Translations under genes and position numbers: made by a program | The notes under the pieces: generated by a model | Seen by the model: the letters and a program-made list of their open reading frames with translations, nothing else | Told to the model about the DNA's origin: nothing | Databases searched by the model: none | Part shown: positions 58,144-64,000 of the stretch, in pieces | Layout: the number at the start of each line of letters is the position of its first letter | Position numbering within the stretch: the stretch's first letter is position 1 | Assembly (NCBI GenBank): GCA_947475065.1 | Contig: CANJLB010000001.1 | Location: 1-64,000 of the forward strand | Direction of reading: 5' to 3' | DNA length: 64,000 bases | Source: Opitutia bacterium | Lineage (GTDB): Bacteria > Verrucomicrobiota > Verrucomicrobiia > Opitutales > Opitutaceae

Positions 58144-58605
58144 ATGAATTCCGCCGCTCCCGATGTCCTCGCCCAACGTCTCGCCGACAGCGGGCTGCGC
58201 TCCACCCCGCAGCGCGAGCTGGTTTATGCTGTGCTGCTCGCCAAGCGCGACCACCCCACCGCCGATCAGGTCTTCACCCGCGTAAAGGAGGAGTTGCCCG
58301 GTATCTCCCTCGCTACCGTCTATAACTGCCTCGAAACGCTCGTGTCGTGCGGCCTCGTGAAACAGGTGAATCTGGAGCGTGAGTCCACCCGCTACTGCCC
58401 GAACCTGCACCCCCACGCGCATTTCCACGACGAGATCACGGGCGCCACGCATGACATTGACCTGCCGCCGACGATTTTCTCCAAACTCCGGGCCGTCCTC
58501 CCCCCTGGCTACGATGCCGAGGGTGTCGAGATCACCTTTCGTGGTTCCGCGAAACTTCCCGCCCCAAGCACGTCGAGGGAGTCACGCACGGCCACCGCCC
58601 ACTGA
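58144..58605 (+). CDS. Fur-family transcriptional regulator (PerR-like) upstream of suf
   Basis: The 153-residue protein has the Fur winged helix (about 10-90): [60 protein letters not shown]. Then comes a dimerisation domain with [20 protein letters not shown], whose histidines and aspartate can form the regulatory metal site. The CxxC pairs that hold structural zinc in most Fur/PerR proteins are missing. It could sense peroxide or iron; the sequence alone does not decide. ATG 58144 is used; a TTG at 58126 is also in frame but lies in the box region. The next gene, sufC, starts 35 bases later, so it may belong to the suf operon. Confidence 0.88.
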   Translation: MNSAAPDVLAQRLADSGLRSTPQRELVYAVLLAKRDHPTADQVFTRVKEELPGISLATVYNCLETLVSCGLVKQVNLERESTRYCPNLHPHAHFHDEITGATHDIDLPPTIFSKLRAVLPPGYDAEGVEITFRGSAKLPAPSTSRESRTATAH

Positions 58606-58640
58606 CCAACAATCGAGAATCCAAAATCAAAAATCCTTTC

Positions 58641-59402
58641 ATGTCCCAGCTCGAAATCAAAGACCTTCACGTCGCCATCGGCGACAAGCCGATCGTGCGC
58701 GGCTTCACCCTGACCATCCGGCGGGGTGAAGTCCATGCCATCATGGGCCCCAATGGCACTGGCAAGTCCACCCTCGCCAAGGCCGTCGCCGGCCACCCCG
58801 ACTATACCATCACGGGCGGCGACGTGCTCCTCGACGGCAAGTCCATCCTCACCCACGAGGCCGATGAGCGCGCGCGCGCCGGGCTCTTTCTTGCGTTCCA
58901 ATACCCGAGCGACATTCCCGGCGTCTCTATCGCCAACTTTCTCCGCGCCGCTGTCCAGGCCCGCCTGGCTGAGGGCGAGGAACTTGATGCGACCGCCTAC
59001 TATCAGCGTCTCTACGCCAAGATGGATCTGCTCAAGATTGATCGCAAGTTCACTTCCCGTTCTGTCAACGACGGTTTTTCCGGCGGCGAGAAGAAGCGCT
59101 GCGAGATTCTCCAGATGGCCATGCTCGAGCCCAAGTTTGCCCTCATGGATGAGACCGACTCCGGCCTCGACATTGATGCGCTCCGCATCGTCGCCGACGG
59201 CGTCAACGCCCTCCGCGCCGCCGCCCACCCGCCCGGCATCCTGCTCATCACCCACTACCAGCGCTTGCTCGATTACATCGTGCCGGACCATGTCCACGTC
59301 ATGTGGGACGGCCGCATCGTGAAGAGCGGCGACAAATCCCTCGCCCTCGAACTTGAGGCCAAGGGCTACGACTGGGTCAAAAAAGAGTTCGCCGCCGCCT
59401 GA
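58641..59402 (+). CDS. sufC: Fe-S cluster assembly ATPase SufC
   Basis: SufC is the soluble ATPase of the SufBCD scaffold. The 253-residue product has Walker [21 protein letters not shown] near 35-54, the SufC-specific [20 protein letters not shown] near 76-95, signature [20 protein letters not shown] near 144-163, and Walker [21 protein letters not shown]. It is first of sufC-sufB-sufD. The gap from the regulator contains the word aatccaaaatcaaaaatcc (about 58617-58635) just before the start, another of the short pyrimidine-side words. Confidence 0.96.
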   Translation: MSQLEIKDLHVAIGDKPIVRGFTLTIRRGEVHAIMGPNGTGKSTLAKAVAGHPDYTITGGDVLLDGKSILTHEADERARAGLFLAFQYPSDIPGVSIANFLRAAVQARLAEGEELDATAYYQRLYAKMDLLKIDRKFTSRSVNDGFSGGEKKRCEILQMAMLEPKFALMDETDSGLDIDALRIVADGVNALRAAAHPPGILLITHYQRLLDYIVPDHVHVMWDGRIVKSGDKSLALELEAKGYDWVKKEFAAA

Positions 59403-59409
59403 ATTTTCA

Positions 59410-59503
59410 CGCGCAAAAACGCCCAGGCGCGAACTGCTGCAATAAAAATCAATCCAACTGTCCCGCTTCTCTCCGCCTTCGCCTCTTTGCGACTTCGCGC
59501 TTA
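59410..59503. repeat. Short-word inverted repeat between sufC and sufB
   Basis: The left arm (59410-59434) contains cgcgcaaaaacgcccaggcg; the right arm (59470-59503) contains cttcgcctctttgcgacttc. They are imperfect reverse complements made of CGCAAA/TTTGCG words. The right arm ends 13 bases before the sufB start. Confidence 0.6.
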
Positions 59504-59515
59504 ATCCTTACTCTC

Positions 59516-60967
<1,452 letters not shown>

Positions 60968-60978
60968 AAACTCAAAGC

Positions 60979-61132
60979 CGCGACACAGAGAGCACAGAGG
61001 GCAGCATGGAGCTCACAGAGGATTTTCTTATTTCCTGGCTCAGTGACCTCCTCTCTTTCCTCTGTCTCCTCTGTGGCAAAATCCTGACATCTTCCGGCTC
61101 CGTGCCCTCTCCTCTGTGTCCTCTGTGGCAAA
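60979..61132. repeat. CACAGAG-type inverted repeat between sufB and sufD
   Basis: The left arm (60979-61021) contains cgcgacacagagagcacaga. The right side holds two tandem copies ending cctctgtctcctctgtggca (by 61077) and cctctgtgtcctctgtggca (by 61130), each followed by aaaa. The second ends seven bases before the sufD start at 61137. Confidence 0.75.
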
Positions 61133-61136
61133 AATC

Positions 61137-62492
61137 ATGACGACTCTTCCCGAGACCAAGTCCCCCATCGGCAGCTTCACCGCCGCCGCCTTCGCCACCC
61201 ATTTGGCGGCCCAGCCGTCATCCGCGCCCACATGGTGGCTCGACCGCAAGCGCGCCGCCTACGAATCCTTCGCGGCGATCCCGCTCCCCACGCGCACCAA
61301 CGAGTCATGGCGTTTCAGCACCCTCGCCGGCCTCACCTTGGACGGCTTTGAGGTAGGGACGGCTGGTCCCAGCCGTCCGGGATCGGACGCAACCACCTCC
61401 CTCTTCGGCCTGCCTGCCCTCGCCTTCGCCAACAACACCCTCGCCTCGCGCACCGCCCTGCCCGCCGACCTCGCCGCAAAAGGCGTCATCGTCACGACCC
61501 TCTCTGCTGCGCTCAACTCCCATCCCGACCTCCTGAAGGCCCACTTCATGGCCCAGCCGCAGAAGCTCGGCTCGGAGAAATTCGCCGCGCTGCACACCGC
61601 CTTCATCGGCGATGGCGCGTTCATTTACATCCCGCGCGGCGTCGAAGTCCCCGCTCCCATCGTCATCACCCACTCGGCCTCGGGGGCCGGCACCGCCGTC
61701 TTCCCCCACACCCTCGTCATCGCCGAGGAAAACGCCAAAGTCACCATCGTTGACCACTTCGTCTCTGCCGATTCCGCGTCCACCCCTGACAATCCAAACT
61801 CCAAACTCCAAACTCCAAAATTCGCGCTCGGCGCGAATGACCTCTACGCCGCCCACGGCTCGGCCCTCACCTACGTTGCCGCGCAAAACTGGTCGCGCGA
61901 CACGCTTTCCTTCCAGTTCAACTCCACGGTCGTCCGCCGCGACGCCTGCGTGCAGTCCCTCAACCTCCACCTCGGCGCGCGGCAGGCCCGCCACGAGTCG
62001 CTCTCGCAGTTGCAGGCCCCCGGCGCGTTCTCCGAGATGCTCGCCCTCACCGTCGCAGAGGGCGCGCAGGAATTTGATCAGCGCACGCTCCAAATCCACC
62101 AGGCCCCCAACACCAAGAGCGACCTCCTCTACAAAAACGCCCTCCGCGACACGGCGAAGACCATCTTCTCCGGCCTCATCGTGGTGGACCCCGACGCGCA
62201 GAAGACCGACGCCTACCAGAGCAACCGCAACCTCATGCTCTCCGATGACGCCGAGGCCTGCTCGCTCCCCGGCCTTGAGATCCAGGCCAACGACGTCCGC
62301 TGCACGCACGGCGCGACCTCCTCGCGCATTGACCCCGAGCAGGAGTTCTACCTCCAGTCCCGCGGCATCGCCAAGGCCGACGCCGACGAGCTCCTCACCT
62401 TCGGTTTCTTCGAGGAAGTCCTCGCCCGCCTCGCCAGCGAGCCATTGCACGACGCCCTCCACGAATTGATCAAAACGAAATTTAAGAAGTAG
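61137..62492 (+). CDS. sufD: Fe-S cluster assembly protein SufD
   Basis: SufD partners SufB and SufC in the SufBCD scaffold. The 451-residue product has TNESWRFSTLAGLTLDGFEV, FIYIPRGVEVPAPIVITHSA near 162-181, NDLYAAHGSALTYVAAQNWS near 235-254, LHLGARQARHESLSQLQAPG, and the C-terminal HGATSSRIDPEQEFYLQSRG near 386-405. Two in-frame inserts look foreign: a perfect palindrome (61357-61378) encoding part of VGTAGPSRPGSD, and a 7-base tandem repeat (61793-61820) encoding DNPNSKLQTPKF. Start ATG 61137 is chosen; a GTG at 61116 lies in the repeat. Confidence 0.94.
   Translation: MTTLPETKSPIGSFTAAAFATHLAAQPSSAPTWWLDRKRAAYESFAAIPLPTRTNESWRFSTLAGLTLDGFEVGTAGPSRPGSDATTSLFGLPALAFANNTLASRTALPADLAAKGVIVTTLSAALNSHPDLLKAHFMAQPQKLGSEKFAALHTAFIGDGAFIYIPRGVEVPAPIVITHSASGAGTAVFPHTLVIAEENAKVTIVDHFVSADSASTPDNPNSKLQTPKFALGANDLYAAHGSALTYVAAQNWSRDTLSFQFNSTVVRRDACVQSLNLHLGARQARHESLSQLQAPGAFSEMLALTVAEGAQEFDQRTLQIHQAPNTKSDLLYKNALRDTAKTIFSGLIVVDPDAQKTDAYQSNRNLMLSDDAEACSLPGLEIQANDVRCTHGATSSRIDPEQEFYLQSRGIAKADADELLTFGFFEEVLARLASEPLHDALHELIKTKFKK
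61357..61378. repeat. Perfect palindrome inside sufD
   Basis: ggacggctgg (61357-61366) pairs exactly with ccagccgtcc (61369-61378) over a two-base loop. It is in frame within sufD and adds residues such as VGTAGPSRPGSD, which do not fit the family alignment. It resembles a REP-like unit that has been tolerated in coding sequence. Confidence 0.7.
61793..61820. repeat. Seven-base tandem repeat inside sufD
   Basis: Three copies of tccaaac followed by tccaaaa run from 61793 to 61820. They encode part of DNPNSKLQTPKF, between the HFVSADSAS and NDLYAAHGSAL segments of SufD. The words resemble the intergenic aatccaaaatcaaaaatcc before sufC, suggesting the same kind of element inserted in a gene. 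Confidence 0.7.
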
Positions 62493-62577
62493 CGGATAGT
62501 GTGCCGCGAGCGGCAGGTGAGGTTTTCAAAGTGTATATCTGCCCTCGGGCCTCGACCTCTGGCTTCTGACTTCCGCA

Positions 62578-63063
62578 ATGAGCATCCAACCCATCTGCCG
62601 CAGCAAATCCGTTCCCGGTCTTATCGGCTGGCTGCTGCTGTGTTTTGCGGCGGCGGCAGGTGGGGCGGTGTTTATGCCGGGGGAGTGGTATGCCGGGCTC
62701 AACAAGCCGGCGTGGAATCCGCCGGGCTGGCTTTTCGGTCCGGTCTGGTCGGCGCTCTACACGATGATGGCGGTGGCGGCGTGGCTGGTCTGGCGGCGCG
62801 GGGGCTTCGCCGCGCAACGCCGTCCGCTGCGGTGGTTCCTCGCGCAGCTCGTCATGAACGCCGTGTGGACACCGCTGTTTTTCGGGCTGCACCGGCCCGG
62901 CGTGGCGTTGGCGGAGATCCTCCTGCTGTGGCTGGCCATCGCCGCGACGCTGGTGACCTTTTGGCCCGTGAGCCGTGCCGCCGCCTGGCTCCTCGCGCCT
63001 TACCTCGCGTGGGTGAGTTTTGCCACCGTGCTGAACGGCACGTTGTGGCAGCTGAACGGATAA
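62578..63063 (+). CDS. tspO: TspO/MBR family membrane protein
   Basis: The 161-residue protein has five predicted helices and the TspO signature: EWYAGLNKPAWNPPGWLFGP near 36-55, VWSALYTMMAVAAWLVWRRG, QLVMNAVWTPLFFGLHRPGV near 90-109, and ATLVTFWPVSRAAAWLLAPY. TspO binds porphyrins and related ligands; the bacterial role varies (pigment, stress or heme control). It follows sufD by 85 bases on the same strand, so heme/iron handling would be a sensible link but is not shown. The gap includes cctcgacctctggcttctga, another pyrimidine-rich word set before the start. Confidence 0.9.
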   Translation: MSIQPICRSKSVPGLIGWLLLCFAAAAGGAVFMPGEWYAGLNKPAWNPPGWLFGPVWSALYTMMAVAAWLVWRRGGFAAQRRPLRWFLAQLVMNAVWTPLFFGLHRPGVALAEILLLWLAIAATLVTFWPVSRAAAWLLAPYLAWVSFATVLNGTLWQLNG

Positions 63064-63116
63064 CAATCGCCAAAATCACGGCTTGTCGGACTCGAAAACC
63101 ACCCGCTACGGCCAGT

Positions 63117-63215
63117 CTCAACTCGCTTGACGGATACCCGCCCGACCTCCAAGACGAGGCGACCAAGACCGTGCTCGCGCAAGCTGAACTCCTCTGCGCC
63201 GACTGGGCAAATTGA
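63117..63215 (+). pseudogene. Remnant resembling the C-terminus of a type I restriction R subunit
   Basis: Ending at the TGA of 63213-63215, one frame reads LNSLDGYPPDLQDEATKTVL then AQAELLCADWAN. This matches the usual end of HsdR (YPP..Q..A...VL.QAE.L...W). No matching sequence for the rest of HsdR or for HsdM/HsdS lies upstream, where tspO sits intact. The fragment therefore looks like what is left after deletion or insertion. The rest of the 63064-63439 gap (376 bases) holds this remnant and a proline-rich open stretch that I do not consider reliably coding. Confidence 0.55.
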
Positions 63216-63439
63216 GGCAAATCTTTCCTGACGGTTTCACTTTCGGTAACAGGGCCGCCCGCCGCTCTCCCGCTCTCCATGAAATCCCGCTCCCCTGCCC
63301 GCCCCCACCGCCGCGCCCCGGCTGCCCGTCCCTCCCCCGCTCCCGTCTCCGCACCCTCGCCCTCTCCATTCGCTTCCCACGCCGCCGCCCGTGAGCACCT
63401 CATCCAGTTGCGTTTGGCCGCGGTGGGCCAGAGCCCCCT

Positions 63440-64000
63440 ATGGCGACGCGGACTGCGTCCCGGCCATGGCTCAATGACCATCCCACCGTTATGCAGGTGC
63501 TCAAGTCGCACTTCGATGGCCGTCCCATCACCAAGCAGAACCTCAGTGACTGGCGGCTGGGCGGTTTTCAGGACTGGCTTAAGCAGCGGGAGTCCCTCGC
63601 CCTCGCCACCTCCTTTCTGGAGGAAGCGGCGGATTATGCCGGTCTGGCCGCCTCCGGCCCCACGCTCGCTGACCGTCTTGCCGCGCTCTCGGCTGTCGCC
63701 GTGGGCCAGATCTTCCAAGCCGCCATCCACGCTCCCGCCGGTTCGGAGCAAGCCAGCCAGATCATCACGGCGGTCCGCGAGCTGTCGCGTCTCCGCCAGG
63801 CCGGCCTTGCCTCTGCGGAAGCCGCTCGGACTCAGGCCGACTGGCAGCGCCAGCAGGACGAGTTCGCCCGCCAGGACCGCCATGCCAAGCTTCTGGCGCG
63901 ACTTAAGGCAGCGGAGCAAAGGGAGAGCGAAATCAGTTATTTAAATTCAACCGAGGACTACTACAATGTGGATGTCCTCCGGGCTTGGTATCGCGCCGGT
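63440..64000 (+). CDS. Unrecognised helical protein, cut by the window edge
   Basis: From the ATG at 63440 a frame stays open to the last base (187 codons, no stop): MATRTASRPWLNDHPTVMQV, then LKSHFDGRPITKQNLSDWRL, then GGFQDWLKQRESLALATSFL. Next is an alanine- and charge-rich helical part (ELSRLRQAGLASAEAARTQA, DEFARQDRHAKLLARLKAAE). The ITKQNLSDWRxGGFQDW segment looks like a helix-turn-helix-type DNA-binding unit and recalls families I associate with verrucomicrobial genomes, but I cannot name a function. An upstream frame from ATG 63279 (EHLIQLRLAAVGQSPLWRRG) may be the true N-terminus joined by a frameshift near 63455-63470. Confidence 0.6.
   Translation, partial: MATRTASRPWLNDHPTVMQVLKSHFDGRPITKQNLSDWRLGGFQDWLKQRESLALATSFLEEAADYAGLAASGPTLADRLAALSAVAVGQIFQAAIHAPAGSEQASQIITAVRELSRLRQAGLASAEAARTQADWQRQQDEFARQDRHAKLLARLKAAEQRESEISYLNSTEDYYNVDVLRAWYRAG

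Noticed and set aside
62852-63919. 355-codon frame on the minus strand at the right end
   Set aside because: Runs antisense through tspO, the HsdR-like remnant and the edge gene; Arg/Gly/Ala-rich without a domain.

Overview
The window is a high-GC chromosomal segment of a diderm bacterium. It encodes LPS and outer-membrane functions (kdsA, an LptE-like lipoprotein, a complete Mla lipid-transport operon, a porin and a TonB-dependent receptor), a PEP-CTERM protein, a large Ig-like secreted protein, and coaC and coaB as separate genes. This mix suggests Verrucomicrobiota, most likely Opitutaceae. That placement is inference from gene content and style; no rRNA or tRNA gene was seen.

Layout. 1-6060: ilvD, a lone TIR-STAND-TPR gene with the architecture of an anti-phage NLR, then pgi. 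6086-13279: mpl and a DUF1272 gene, the mlaEFDCA operon on the minus strand with 4-base overlaps at every junction, then gnd. 13388-19867: an ABC-F ATPase, a frameshifted PEP-CTERM gene, the pantothenate/CoA group panB-coaC-coaB-panD, and kdsA. 19955-26728: an Ig/MBG-repeat secreted protein, a small membrane protein, pyrG, and an ECF sigma factor overlapping a four-helix membrane protein. 26769-28620: a compact SPFH-DUF1737-ribbon-helix-helix operon whose promoter carries three GATATCT repeats spaced exactly 11 bases apart, divergent from a DUF6941 gene. 28765-34910: a PhyH-type dioxygenase, a PfkB kinase, groL, groS and dnaK, and a micro-ORF. 34946-39826: a LON-domain protein, rpmF-plsX-fabH, a TPR protein and an LptE-like lipoprotein. 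39838-47215: a TMTC-like membrane protein, an ABC importer pair and a TonB receptor. 47382-57675: a hybrid histidine kinase divergent from a phosphate locus (porin-pstS-pstC-pstA-pstB-phoU) preceded by a Pho-box-like array. 57874-63063: a micro-ORF, then a Fur-family regulator followed by sufC-sufB-sufD and tspO. 63117-64000: a remnant resembling the end of a type I restriction R subunit, and an unrecognised gene cut by the window edge.

Most of the window is housekeeping. The strongest non-routine signals are: (i) the TIR-STAND gene; (ii) the SPFH/DUF1737/RHH operon with its periodic operator; (iii) two Fur/PerR-like boxes lying on the -35 and -10 of the regulator upstream of suf; (iv) the 11-base-period array upstream of the porin-pstS operon; and (v) several families of short-word inverted repeats between co-directional genes. 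In the fifth signal, the pyrimidine-rich arm usually lies just before the next start codon. Two further repeat-like insertions sit in frame inside sufD.

All coordinates and motifs were read by eye. Family assignments come from recognising conserved motifs, not from database searches.
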